64,000 bases of DNA from Ectopseudomonas mendocina (lineage in GTDB: Bacteria; Pseudomonadota; Gammaproteobacteria; Pseudomonadales; Pseudomonadaceae). Positions 50,794 through 59,552 of this stretch are shown piece after piece. The translations under genes and the position numbers were made by a program. Location of the stretch: the NCBI RefSeq assembly GCF_007049795.1, contig NZ_SCFY01000010.1:1-64000 (forward strand). The letters run 5' to 3'. The number at the start of each line of letters is the position of its first letter. Positions within the stretch are counted from its first letter, which is position 1. Under the pieces are notes generated by a model, which had not been told where the DNA came from, ran no database searches, and was given only the letters and a program-made list of their open reading frames with translations.

Positions 50794-53700
50794 CTACTGC
50801 GCCTCGCTCTCCTTGACCCGGAACCACGCCGCATACAGCGCTGGCAGGAACAGCAGGGTCAATGCCGTGGCCACCACCAGCCCGCCCATGATGGCCACCG
50901 CCATAGGCCCGAAGAACACACTGCGCGATAGCGGGATCATCGCCAGCACCGCCGCCAGGGCTGTCAGCACGATCGGCCGGAAGCGGCGCACCGTCGCCTC
51001 GATGATGGCGTGCCAGCGGTCCAGGCCGTGGCTGATGTCCTGCTCGATCTGATCGACCAGGATCACCGAGTTGCGCATGATCATCCCAGCCAGGGCAATG
51101 GTGCCGAGCATGGCGACGAAGCCGAACGGCTGGCGGAAGATCAGCAGGAACAGGGTCACGCCGATCAGGCCCAACGGCGCGGTAAGAAATACCATCGCCG
51201 AACGCGAGAAGCTTTTCAGCTGCAGCATCAGCAGCGTCAGCACCACCACGATGAACAGCGGGATACCTGCGTTGACCGACTTCTGTCCGCGCCGGGAATC
51301 CTCAACCGTGCCACCGACCTCCAGCAGATAACCAGCAGGCAGCTCGGCGCGGATCGGGTCGAGCGTCGGCAGGATCTGCTGGGTCAGGTTGGCCGGCTGC
51401 TGCTTGCCATAGACGTCGGCACGCACGGTGACGTTGGGCAGACGGTTGCGGTGCCAGATGATGCCTTCCTCGAAGCCGTACTCCAGGGTCGCCACCTGCG
51501 ACAGCGCCACACTGCGACCGCTGTCGGTCGGCACCGCCAGGCTCGGCAGCAGGCTCAGGGCCTTGCGCTCCTGCGGCGTGCCGCGCTGGAGAATCTCGAT
51601 CAGCTCATTACCTTCGCGATACTGGCTAACACTGGTACCGGACAGCGAACCCTGCAGGAAGCGCGACAACTCGGCGGTGTTGACGCCCAGGGCACGGGCA
51701 CGATCCTGATCGATATTGAGGATCACCACCTTGCTCGGCTCCTCCCAGTCCAGGTGCACATTCACCACATGCGGGTTCTCGCGCACCTTGTCCGCCACCT
51801 GGCGGGCCAGGGCGCGCACCTCGGCGATGTGCTCACCGCTGACGCGGAACTGGATCGGGTAGCCCACGGGCGGCCCGTTCTCCAGGCGGCTGACGCGACT
51901 GCGCAGGGTCGGGAACTCGTCGTTCATCACGTTGATCAGCCAACCACGCAGGCGCTCGCGCTCTTCGATGCTTTTGGCCAGTACCACGAACTGGGCAAAG
52001 CTGGCCGCCGGCAACTGCTGATCCAGCGGCAGGTAGAAACGCGGCGATCCCGTGCCGACGTAGGCCACGTAGTTGTCTATGCCGGGCTGCTCCTTGAGCA
52101 GTTTTTCCAGGCGATGCACCTCGGCTTCGGTGGCGCTCAGCGAAGCGCCTTCCTCCAGCTTGATATCGACCATCAACTCCAGGCGCCCGGAGGCCGGGAA
52201 GAACTGTTGCGGCACGAAACGGAACAGCAGCACCGACGCAACGAACAGTGCAATGGTCAGCAGGATCACGATGCCACGACGGCGCACGCACCACTCCACC
52301 GTCGCGCGAACGCGGCGGTAGAACGGGGTCGAATAAGGGTCATGACCGCCTGCGCTGCCACCGTGTTTCGCCGCGTGCAGCTTGGCCAGGTCAGGCAGCA
52401 GCTTGTCGCCCAGATAGGGTACGAACATCACTGCCGCGATCCATGAGGCGATCAGCGAAATGGCCACCACCTGGAAGATCGAGCGGGTGTACTCACCGGT
52501 ACCGGACTGCGCAGTGGCAATGGGCAGAAAACCGGCAGCAGTGATCAGGGTGCCGGTGAGCATGGGGAAAGCCGTACTGGTCCAGGCGAAACTGGCCGCT
52601 TTGAAGCGGTCGTAGCCCTGCTCCATCTTGATCGCCATCATCTCCACCGCGATGATCGCGTCGTCCACCAGCAGGCCGAGGCCGAGCACCAGCGCACCGA
52701 GAGAAATCTTGTGCAGGCCGATGCCGAGGTAGTACATAGCAGCGAAGGTCATCGCCAACACCAGCGGGATCACCAGCGCCACCACCAGGCCGGTGCGCAG
52801 ACCGAGGGAGAAAAAGCTGACCGCGAGCACGATCACCAACGCCTCCACCAGCACCTTGACGAACTCGCCCACGCCGGTCTTCACCGCTGCCGGCTGATCC
52901 GACACCTTGCGCAGCTCCATACCCAACGGCAGCGTCTGTTGCAGACGGGCGAATTCGTCTTCCAATGCCTTGCCCAGCACCAGGATATCGCCGCCGTCCT
53001 TCATCGATACGGCAATGCCCAGGGCGTCCTCGCCCATGAAGCGCATGCGCGGCGCGGGTGGGTCGTTGAAACCGCGCTTGACCTCGGCAACGTCAGCAAT
53101 GCGGAAGGTGCGATCAGCGACGCGAATGGGAAAATCGCGGATTTCCTCCACCGACTCGAAACGCCCGGTCACACGCAGCTGAATACGTTCGCTGGAGGTC
53201 TCGAAGAAGCCGGCAGCGGCTACTGCGTTCTGCGCCTCCAGCGCCTGTTGCACGGCAGACAGTGGCAAACCGAGGGTGGCCAGCTTGGTGTTGGACAGTT
53301 CGATCCAGATCTTCTCGTCCTGCAGCCCCACCAGCTCGACCTTGCCCACATCCTTGACCCGTTGCAGTTGCAGCTGCAGACGGTCAGCGTAGTCTTTGAG
53401 CACCGCGTAGTCGAAACCGCTACCGGTCAGCGCATAGATATTGCCGAAGGTGGTGCCGAACTCGTCGTTGAAGAACGGCCCCTGAATACCGGGCGGCAGC
53501 GTGTGGCGAATGTCGCTGATCTTCTTGCGCACCTGATACCACAGCTCTGGAATCTCGGAGCTGCGCATGGAGTCGCGCGCCATGAAGGTGACCTGCGACT
53601 CGCCGGGGCGGGAGAAGCTGGTGATGCGGTCATACTCGCCGGTCTCCATCAGCTTCTTCTCGATGCGCTCGGTGACCTGACGCGACACCTCTTCGGCGCT

Positions 53701-53868
53701 TGCACCCGGCCAGTTGGTGCGGATCACCATGGCCTTGAAGGTGAACGGCGGGTCTTCGCTCTGCCCCAGCTTGGTGTAAGACAGCGCCCCCACCACGGCG
53801 AACAGCAGCATGATGTAGAGGACGATCTGGCGATGACGCAGCGCCCAGGCAGACAGGTTGAAGCTCAT
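50794..53868 (-). CDS. mexK: RND multidrug efflux inner-membrane transporter (MexK-like)
   Basis: A 1024-residue RND pump with 12 helices and two large periplasmic loops. TM1 is near residues 12-30, and the proton-relay Asp pair is in GLLVDDAIIAVE near residue 406. Features such as TFKAMVIRTNWPGASAEEVS and the second-half RSAMVFLTAPLGLIGVTLFLL fit the MexK/TriC branch rather than MexB. It is preceded by mexJ with a 6-bp gap, and a TetR gene is divergent, the layout of mexL-mexJK in P. aeruginosa. No outer-membrane channel gene is present; MexJK borrows OprM in P. aeruginosa. Substrates are inferred (biocides, some antibiotics). Confidence 0.88.
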   Translation of the reverse strand: MSFNLSAWALRHRQIVLYIMLLFAVVGALSYTKLGQSEDPPFTFKAMVIRTNWPGASAEEVSRQVTERIEKKLMETGEYDRITSFSRPGESQVTFMARDSMRSSEIPELWYQVRKKISDIRHTLPPGIQGPFFNDEFGTTFGNIYALTGSGFDYAVLKDYADRLQLQLQRVKDVGKVELVGLQDEKIWIELSNTKLATLGLPLSAVQQALEAQNAVAAAGFFETSSERIQLRVTGRFESVEEIRDFPIRVADRTFRIADVAEVKRGFNDPPAPRMRFMGEDALGIAVSMKDGGDILVLGKALEDEFARLQQTLPLGMELRKVSDQPAAVKTGVGEFVKVLVEALVIVLAVSFFSLGLRTGLVVALVIPLVLAMTFAAMYYLGIGLHKISLGALVLGLGLLVDDAIIAVEMMAIKMEQGYDRFKAASFAWTSTAFPMLTGTLITAAGFLPIATAQSGTGEYTRSIFQVVAISLIASWIAAVMFVPYLGDKLLPDLAKLHAAKHGGSAGGHDPYSTPFYRRVRATVEWCVRRRGIVILLTIALFVASVLLFRFVPQQFFPASGRLELMVDIKLEEGASLSATEAEVHRLEKLLKEQPGIDNYVAYVGTGSPRFYLPLDQQLPAASFAQFVVLAKSIEERERLRGWLINVMNDEFPTLRSRVSRLENGPPVGYPIQFRVSGEHIAEVRALARQVADKVRENPHVVNVHLDWEEPSKVVILNIDQDRARALGVNTAELSRFLQGSLSGTSVSQYREGNELIEILQRGTPQERKALSLLPSLAVPTDSGRSVALSQVATLEYGFEEGIIWHRNRLPNVTVRADVYGKQQPANLTQQILPTLDPIRAELPAGYLLEVGGTVEDSRRGQKSVNAGIPLFIVVVLTLLMLQLKSFSRSAMVFLTAPLGLIGVTLFLLIFRQPFGFVAMLGTIALAGMIMRNSVILVDQIEQDISHGLDRWHAIIEATVRRFRPIVLTALAAVLAMIPLSRSVFFGPMAVAIMGGLVVATALTLLFLPALYAAWFRVKESEAQ

Positions 53869-53874
53869 GCGGGC

Positions 53875-54978
53875 TTACTCCTTGGCGGCCAGTTCGACGT
53901 TGCGATTGTCCCGATCGACCGGGCGCACCTGCTGGCCTTCGCGAAGAATCTGTACCCCGGCGGCGACGACCCAATCGGAAGCGGTCAACCCTTCCAGCAC
54001 CGGCACACGCTCATCACCATAGGCGCCGACACGCACCGGACGACGCTGCACGCGGTGCTCCTTGGGATCGACAACCCAGACGAACGCCTGGCCCTGCTCG
54101 GCGCTGAGTGCCGACAGCGGTACGGCCAGCGGTACCTCGCCATTGCTGGCGATGAATACCCGCGCACTCTGGCCCAACTCAGCCGGCACCTTGCCTTCGG
54201 TGAACGCGACACGTGCGGCGAAAGTGCGCGACTGCGGATCGGCCGCCGGGGCCATCTCACGGATGCGGCCGGGGAAACGCTGATCAGGCTGCGACCACAG
54301 CTCGACCTCGACCACCTGACCAATTTCGAAGCGACCAAAGCTCTGCTCCGGCAGGCTGATCGACACTTCACGCTCGCCGTCGGCAGCCAGGGTGAACACC
54401 GTCTGACCGGCCGCCACCACCTGCCCCACCTCGACCGCGCGACGGGCGATCACGCCGTCCTGCGAGGCCCGCAGCACGGCATAGTCGGTCTGGTTGCGGG
54501 CCACGTCGTACTCGGCCTTGACCTGCTTCAGGCGCGCTTCGCCGGAGCGGTATTGGTTTTCGACGTTGTCGAACTGCGAACGGCTGACCAGATTGCGCTC
54601 AAGCAGCTTCTTGTAGCGCTCACGCTCGGCACGCACGGTTTGCAGGTTGGCCTCGGCTGCCGCCATCTGCGCGCGAGTGGCCTCCAGTTGCAGGCGCACG
54701 TCCTGCGGATCCAGTTCGGCCAGGGCCTGATCCTTCTTCACCCGATCACCGACATCCACCGTGCGCTTGCTCACCTTGCCGGCGATACGGAAAGCAAGCT
54801 CCGGCTCGTAGCGGGCGCGCACCTCACCCGGATAGCTGTCGACCAGCGCCGTAGCGGGCTGCGGCTGCACCACCATGGCAGGACGGATCGGCTGCTCCGC
54901 CTGTTCACCGTTACCACAGGCAGACAACAGGAAGACGAGACCCAGAGAAGCAACGAGCGGGAGAACATGGCAAGACAT
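53875..54978 (-). CDS. mexJ: RND periplasmic adaptor (MexJ-like membrane fusion protein)
   Basis: A 367-residue adaptor. The signal peptide ends in the lipobox LLSAC (Cys21), so it is an inner-membrane lipoprotein. Then come a barrel-sandwich domain split by a helical hairpin (about 85-160, LEATRAQMAAAEANLQTVRAERERYKKLLERNLVSRSQFDN) and a beta-barrel and membrane-proximal domain to the C-terminus. It is followed by mexK with a 6-bp gap. The divergent TetR gene starts 91 bp away, with a shared operator region. Family is clear; the mexJ symbol rests on context with mexK and mexL. Confidence 0.85.
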   Translation of the reverse strand: MSCHVLPLVASLGLVFLLSACGNGEQAEQPIRPAMVVQPQPATALVDSYPGEVRARYEPELAFRIAGKVSKRTVDVGDRVKKDQALAELDPQDVRLQLEATRAQMAAAEANLQTVRAERERYKKLLERNLVSRSQFDNVENQYRSGEARLKQVKAEYDVARNQTDYAVLRASQDGVIARRAVEVGQVVAAGQTVFTLAADGEREVSISLPEQSFGRFEIGQVVEVELWSQPDQRFPGRIREMAPAADPQSRTFAARVAFTEGKVPAELGQSARVFIASNGEVPLAVPLSALSAEQGQAFVWVVDPKEHRVQRRPVRVGAYGDERVPVLEGLTASDWVVAAGVQILREGQQVRPVDRDNRNVELAAKE

Positions 54979-55014
54979 GTGTAAGACCTTTCAGAGAAGG
55001 TTTGGAATATTTGT

Positions 55015-55050
55015 ACTGGCGGGTATAGTAAAAATAGCAAACTCGCCAGT
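55015..55050. promoter_or_regulatory. Candidate MexL operator between mexJ and mexL
   Basis: ACTGGCG (55015-55021) and CGCCAGT (55044-55050) are perfect inverted arms 22 bp apart, with AT-rich TATAGTAAAAATAG between them (55024-55037) that could contain the -10 elements of both promoters. The position between divergent genes fits a TetR-type operator. Inferred. Confidence 0.5.
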
Positions 55051-55069
55051 CCAGTATTAAAATCCGCCA

Positions 55070-55705
55070 ATGCCTGACAAGTTGTTACAACCTTCCGGCC
55101 CCGGTCGTCCGAAAGACCCCGCCAAACGTCGCGCCATCCTCGAGGCGGCCAAGAGCCTGTTCCTGCGTAATGGTTATGACGGTAGCAGCATGGACGCCAT
55201 CGCTGCCGAGGCGGGCGTTTCCAAGCTCACGGTGTACAGCCACTTCACCGACAAGGAGACCCTGTTCTCCGCGGCGATCAAGGCCAAATGCGAAGAGCAA
55301 CTCCCCGAACTGTTGTTCGAGCTACCGGACAACGTACCGCTGGAAAGCCAGCTAATGGGCATCGCACGCGGCTTCCTGGCGCTGGTCAATAGCCGCGAAT
55401 CAGTGGAAATGCACCGGATGATGGTGAGCCTGGCCAGCCAGGGCTCCAAGCTGTCGCAGATGTTCTACGAAGCCGGCCCGAAACGGGTGCAGGATGAGAT
55501 GGAAGTGCTGCTGCACAAAGCGGCCCAGCGCGGACTGCTGAGCCTGGACAATCCGCACCTGGCCGCCGACCAATTCTTCAGCCTGCTCAAGGGCGGTGCG
55601 CATTTCCGCCTGCTGATCGGATGTGGCGAGCCGCTTGAGGGTGAAGCCGCGGAACATCATGTGCAGGACGCGGTACAGCTGTTTCTGCGCGCTTACCGAC
55701 CCTGA
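55070..55705 (+). CDS. mexL: TetR-family repressor (MexL-like)
   Basis: A 211-residue TetR regulator. The N-terminal HTH (about residues 15-62) reads AKRRAILEAAKSLFLRNGYDGSSMDAIAAEAGVSKLTVYSHFTDKETLFSAAI, the TetR signature. The C-terminal helical ligand-binding domain spans about 70-205. It is divergent from mexJ and its operator lies in the shared intergenic space. The same arrangement in P. aeruginosa (mexL repressing mexJK) supports the name. Its stop is 12 bp before the convergent rsmJ stop. Confidence 0.87.
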   Translation: MPDKLLQPSGPGRPKDPAKRRAILEAAKSLFLRNGYDGSSMDAIAAEAGVSKLTVYSHFTDKETLFSAAIKAKCEEQLPELLFELPDNVPLESQLMGIARGFLALVNSRESVEMHRMMVSLASQGSKLSQMFYEAGPKRVQDEMEVLLHKAAQRGLLSLDNPHLAADQFFSLLKGGAHFRLLIGCGEPLEGEAAEHHVQDAVQLFLRAYRP

Positions 55706-55717
55706 ACCGGGGAGGCG

Positions 55718-56503
55718 CTACGCGCTGGCTTCCAGCTTCTTTTTAGGGTAGATGTCGTAACGGCTCGACTTGCCTTCCAGCACATAGCCCGGTTTGCTCC
55801 CTTCAATGGCCGGCGCCTTGCGTGGGCGCTTGACCACAACGCGATGAGTGGCCAGCGCCAGCGCCGCTTCGAGCAACGCCGGCGCATCCAGATCATCACC
55901 GACGAACGGGCGGAACAGGCGCATTTCCTTCTTCACCAGCGCACTCTTGTCACGATGCGGGAACATCGGATCGAGGTAGATCACCTGCGGTGCCTCGTCC
56001 TGCCAGTTGCGCATCAGCTCGATGGCATTTCCGGTAAGCAGGCGCATGCGCGCGATGATGGGCGCCACATCGAAATCCAGCGCCGCCCGCTGCAGGCCGT
56101 CTTCCAATAGCGCAGCCACCAGCGGCTGACGCTCGATCAGGGTCATCTCGCAGCCCAGGCTGGCCAGCACGAACGAGTCACGCCCCAGCCCCGCCGTCGC
56201 ATCGAGAATCCGTGGCCGAATACCCGATTGCACGCCTACGGCCTTGGCAATCATCTGCCCACTGCCGCCGCCGAACTGGCGGCGATGCGCCGCCGCCCCC
56301 TCGACGAAATCCACCCGCACCGGACCAGGCGCCTTGTCGCCCAGCTCGACCAGTTGCAGCCCGCCGTCACCCAGTTGCAAGGCGAACTCGGTCTCGCCCT
56401 CCTGCGCCAGGCCCAGACGTGACGCCCATCGGGCGGCCGCTTCGGCGTACTGAGGATGCAAGGCTTGGATGCGGATGCTGGCGTTGTGCCGCTCGTCGGT
56501 CAT
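55718..56503 (-). CDS. rsmJ: 16S rRNA (guanine1516-N2)-methyltransferase
   Basis: A 261-residue SAM-dependent methyltransferase of the YhiQ/RsmJ family, which modifies G1516 of 16S rRNA. SAM motif I is [19 protein letters not shown] near residue 98, and the catalytic NPPY-like motif is YLDPMFPHR near 184. [31 protein letters not shown] near the C-terminus is also conserved. I chose ATG 56503 ([11 protein letters not shown]); a GTG at 56527 would add eight residues. It is convergent with mexL. Order with the following genes matches PA3680 onward in P. aeruginosa, from memory. Confidence 0.9.
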   Translation of the reverse strand: MTDERHNASIRIQALHPQYAEAAARWASRLGLAQEGETEFALQLGDGGLQLVELGDKAPGPVRVDFVEGAAAHRRQFGGGSGQMIAKAVGVQSGIRPRILDATAGLGRDSFVLASLGCEMTLIERQPLVAALLEDGLQRAALDFDVAPIIARMRLLTGNAIELMRNWQDEAPQVIYLDPMFPHRDKSALVKKEMRLFRPFVGDDLDAPALLEAALALATHRVVVKRPRKAPAIEGSKPGYVLEGKSSRYDIYPKKKLEASA

Positions 56504-56609
56504 TGGCTCGTTCTGCTCAAAAATCACTCAAAGCACCGGCCACACGGCCGATATCGAAGAAGCGGCATTCTGCCAGACCCGGCCGCCGACAGCCGCATCG
56601 AGAGTGAAC

Positions 56610-57377
56610 ATGTTCGACGCCCTCTCCGCCCCACGCCCAAACAACAGCCCCGTCAGCGCTCGTCCTCTCGATGACGAACTCGACCGCGCGACGCACGAAT
56701 CCATCAACTATCAGATTCTGCGCCGCACCCTGGGTATCGAAGACGAGCAGAAGCCCGGTGAGATCGCTCGTGAGCTGCGGGAAACCGCCGAGCCAACTGC
56801 TGTGCCCAGCAGCGCCGCCGTGGTCAGCCAGGCGGTAATCGATCAACGCGGTCTGGAACTGAATGTCAGCGTGGGCCAGGCGCCCCAGCAGGTCGACCCG
56901 CTGGTACTGGATATGGCTGGCAACGGCTTCTCCACCAGTGGTCTTGGCCGTCCGGTGCGTTTCGATCTGGATCCCGACGGCCGTATGGATTCGATCAGCG
57001 CACCCACCGGTGACGATGCGCTATTGGCGCTGGATCGTAACGGCAATGGACTCATTGACGATGGCCGCGAACTGTTCGGCGATCAGCATGGGGCCGCCAA
57101 TGGCTTCGCCGAACTGGCACGCTTCGACGATAACGACGACGGCCGTATCGATACAGCCGATGCCGTGTTCGACAAACTGCGCCTGCTGCGTTTCGACGCC
57201 CAGGGCCGCCAGCAGCTGCAAATGCTCGGCGAAGCCGGCGTCAGCGCCATCGACCTGCGCGCCCGCGACGTCAGCATCGCCCTCGGCGCTTACGACCAGA
57301 TCGCACAGCTGGGTCGCTTCGAATTCGCCGATGGGCGCAGCGGACAGGCAGCCGATCTGCTATTGGCCAAACGCTAG
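56610..57377 (+). CDS. Calcium-binding-like protein with acidic Asp-rich loops
   Basis: A 255-residue protein without a signal peptide. The N-terminal part (1-90) is Pro/Ala-rich and helical. From about residue 98 it has VLDMAGNGF, then three Asp-rich loops: DLDPDGRMDSIS, LDRNGNGLIDDGRELFGD and DDNDDGRIDTADAVFD. These resemble EF-hand/RTX-type calcium loops seen in proteins called RTX or hemolysin-type Ca-binding. A C-terminal segment (about 200-255) is beta-rich. No RTX nonapeptide repeats or transporter genes are seen. It lies divergent from rsmJ. Function unknown; Ca binding is inferred. Confidence 0.75.
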   Translation: MFDALSAPRPNNSPVSARPLDDELDRATHESINYQILRRTLGIEDEQKPGEIARELRETAEPTAVPSSAAVVSQAVIDQRGLELNVSVGQAPQQVDPLVLDMAGNGFSTSGLGRPVRFDLDPDGRMDSISAPTGDDALLALDRNGNGLIDDGRELFGDQHGAANGFAELARFDDNDDGRIDTADAVFDKLRLLRFDAQGRQQLQMLGEAGVSAIDLRARDVSIALGAYDQIAQLGRFEFADGRSGQAADLLLAKR

Positions 57378-57401
57378 GGATGGCGAAGCTTTTTCGTTGC
57401 C

Positions 57402-57454
57402 GTAGGGCGGGTGCAACCCGCCATTGGCGCTATGGCGGGTTGCACCCGCCCTAC
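57402..57454. repeat. REPIN (two REP hairpins in inverted orientation)
   Basis: GTAGGGCGGGTGCAACCCGC... (57402-57424) and its perfect inverted copy (57432-57454) flank a 7-base spacer TGGCGCT, a 23-bp perfect stem. Each arm is itself a hairpin (GGCGGGT-GCA-ACCCGCC). Such REP pairs are scattered in many Pseudomonas genomes. It lies between two convergent genes, 24 bp after one and 14 bp after the other, and may help end transcription. Confidence 0.85.
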
Positions 57455-57468
57455 AGATCGCAAGCGCG

Positions 57469-58176
57469 TCAGCGGCACATGCGCCACATGCCCATGTCCA
57501 GGTGAAAGTGATCGCGGTGCGCGGTGTTGTATTCAGGTCCCAGAGTGACATTGAAGCTGTCACAGGCCGCTTCCTGTACCAGGCGCAGAAAGCGCGCCTT
57601 GTCGCCCTGTCCCGGCCAGTCGCGCAGCACGCTGATGTGCTGGCCGTCGCGCAGACGGAAACCGACCATGTCCAGCGCATTGGCATAGGAATGCTGACTG
57701 GGCCGCTGGCTCCCGGCAATGCTGCGACAGGCGAAACTGCCGACGTGTTCGACACGGGTCACCGGCTGGCCGAACACCGCCTGTGCAGCCGGCTGCAAGC
57801 CATGTCGCTCGAACAAAGCGAAGCTCACCGCCAACGGGCAGGTAGCCATGAAACTGCTGCTCAGACCAACGCTGGCCCCCTGAATACGCACGGCATTTTT
57901 AATCGGGCAGCCAGGATGCGGCGTGCTGTCGGGCAGACGGGTAAAACGCAGGTCAGAAGTCGCCAGGGCCAGGTCGCATAGCTCACGATCCTCGCTCAGG
58001 CGCCAGAGTTTGAAGGGGGTCAGCAGGTTCGGCGTTTCTCGCACGTCCAGCGGCGCCCAGGGGTTGAAACGCGGCGCCACATCCACCCAACCACGCCACA
58101 GCGCTACCAGCAACGCCGCGCCCAGTAGCACGGAGAGAAACAGCAAACGGCCGATTATCCGTATCAGCATATCCAT
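57469..58176 (-). CDS. Extensin-like family protein (M15-type fold)
   Basis: A 235-residue protein with an N-terminal signal-anchor helix (residues 6-26) and a periplasmic extensin-like C-terminal domain (about 85-235). Its conserved positions are seen in CPLAVSFALFERHGLQPAA, HSYANALDMVGFRLRDG and HRDHFHLDMGMW. These resemble the His and Asp zinc ligands of M15 D-Ala-D-Ala peptidases, so a cell-wall role is inferred. Four cysteines lie in the domain. It is 6 bp downstream of the DUF72 gene on the same strand, so they are co-transcribed. Confidence 0.85.
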   Translation of the reverse strand: MDMLIRIIGRLLFLSVLLGAALLVALWRGWVDVAPRFNPWAPLDVRETPNLLTPFKLWRLSEDRELCDLALATSDLRFTRLPDSTPHPGCPIKNAVRIQGASVGLSSSFMATCPLAVSFALFERHGLQPAAQAVFGQPVTRVEHVGSFACRSIAGSQRPSQHSYANALDMVGFRLRDGQHISVLRDWPGQGDKARFLRLVQEAACDSFNVTLGPEYNTAHRDHFHLDMGMWRMCR

Positions 58177-58182
58177 GCTCCA

Positions 58183-59052
58183 TCAGAGTAAGCCAAGCTG
58201 CTCCAGTTCCGGCTCCGTCTGCAAAACCGGCAGTTCGGGCAAGCCAGGCAGGCGCTGCATCAGCTGCTCATGAAAACGCCGCGCCAGCTCCGGTGCCAGG
58301 CGGTTGTCCGAGGTATGGGCGAAGACGTAAGGGCGCAACCCCTGCTCGATCCAGCCGGCAGCCTTGTCCAGCCAGTGCAGCATGAAGGGGTCGTTGGCCA
58401 ACAACTCGGGATGGCCGATGAAGCGCAACTGCGGGCTCTGACTGAACGCGGTAGGACGAGTCGGCAAGCGCGGCTTCTTGGCTTGCGCATGCAGCACGGC
58501 GGGCTCCTGCGAATCGCAGCTGAACAGCGCACGCGAATCCAGACAGATGCGCTCTATACCACGCTCGTGCAGCAGGCGATTGAGCACGCGTTCGGCATCG
58601 CCCTTGGCGAAGAACTCCGGGTGGCGCACCTCTATCGCCAGTGGCCAGTCCCCCCACTGCTCGATGAACGCCGCCAGCTCCGCCAACCGCGACGGACCGA
58701 AGCTGGCCGGTAGTTGCAGCCAGTATGGCGCCACCCGCTCGCCGAGCGGTGCCAGCAACTGACGAAACTGCGTGACCTCATCCAGTTGCTGACAGAGATC
58801 CTCGCTGTGACTGATGTCTCGCGGCAACTTGGCGCAGAACCGAAAGTGCGCCGGCATGGCCTGCGCCCAGCGCGCCACTATTTGCTCGCTGGGTCTGGCA
58901 TAGAACGTGGTGTTGCCTTCCACCGCGTTGAATACCTCGGTGTAGCGGCTGAGAAACTCGGTTGGCCGGGTATCCTGCGTATACAGCGTGGCGCGCCAGG
59001 CCGCTTCGCTCCAGGATGGGCAACCGAGGTAATAGGGAAGCGCAGCGCTCAT
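58183..59052 (-). CDS. DUF72 family protein
   Basis: A 289-residue protein of the DUF72 (YecE-like) TIM-barrel family. Seen are YYLGCPSWSEAAWRATLY, the signature VFNAVEGNTTFYARPSEQIVARW, FRFCAKLPRDISHS and the region FIGHPELLANDPFMLHWLDKAAGWIEQGLRPYVFAHTSDN. The family is widespread and uncharacterised. It starts an operon with the extensin-like gene, with a 6-bp gap. No catalytic function can be assigned from the sequence. Confidence 0.88.
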   Translation of the reverse strand: MSAALPYYLGCPSWSEAAWRATLYTQDTRPTEFLSRYTEVFNAVEGNTTFYARPSEQIVARWAQAMPAHFRFCAKLPRDISHSEDLCQQLDEVTQFRQLLAPLGERVAPYWLQLPASFGPSRLAELAAFIEQWGDWPLAIEVRHPEFFAKGDAERVLNRLLHERGIERICLDSRALFSCDSQEPAVLHAQAKKPRLPTRPTAFSQSPQLRFIGHPELLANDPFMLHWLDKAAGWIEQGLRPYVFAHTSDNRLAPELARRFHEQLMQRLPGLPELPVLQTEPELEQLGLL

Positions 59053-59094
59053 CGATCTGTTTAGCGGGCCTGGCTGAGAGGGTGTGAAACGGGG

Positions 59095-59439
59095 TTACGC
59101 GTAGAGATCGAGCCCGAGCACTTCCTGCGCATCGTAATCGCTGGCGTAAGCGGCGGTGGTGCTGTAGCTGGCCAACGCCTGTGCAGCACGGTTGCTCAGC
59201 GCAGGCTGTTGATAACCGAGATCCTGCGAACGGGTCGGCAGGCTGTCGGTGTTACTGCTGCTGGCCTGTACGCGGCGAATCTGCGGCGCCTGCTCCAGCC
59301 CCTGGCTGCTGGCGGGTGCAGCCGGCTGTTCACGCTGAGCCTCGACCTCCCGCTGCGCCTCACGATAGGGCGTGACCGCGGTGCCCGAACGGGGGCCACG
59401 ATCTGGCGAGTAGGAAGGTAGGTAACCGTCGATCCGCAT
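59095..59439 (-). CDS. Hypothetical low-complexity protein
   Basis: A 114-residue polar protein rich in Gln, Ser, Ala and Arg (REAQREVEAQREQPAAPASS), with a short YDAQEVLGLDLYA C-terminus. It has no signal peptide, membrane helix or recognised domain, and much of it looks disordered. It lies 42 bp upstream of the DUF72 gene on the same strand. Start ATG at 59439 lacks an obvious ribosome binding site. Codon use fits its neighbours, which supports it being real. Confidence 0.6.
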   Translation of the reverse strand: MRIDGYLPSYSPDRGPRSGTAVTPYREAQREVEAQREQPAAPASSQGLEQAPQIRRVQASSSNTDSLPTRSQDLGYQQPALSNRAAQALASYSTTAAYASDYDAQEVLGLDLYA

Positions 59440-59552
59440 CTAGGACTGCTCGGTGGACTCGGCTGAACAAGGGACAGTGCTGGCAATGTAGCGGCGGCCT
59501 ACGTCGTTGGCAAATGCCAAGGGAATACTGACGTCAAGCATCCGACCAGCTG

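Noticed and set aside
52711..54984. 757-codon plus-strand frame opposite mexK and mexJ
   Set aside because: Antisense to two well-supported transporter genes and with no recognisable domain; a GC-driven artefact.
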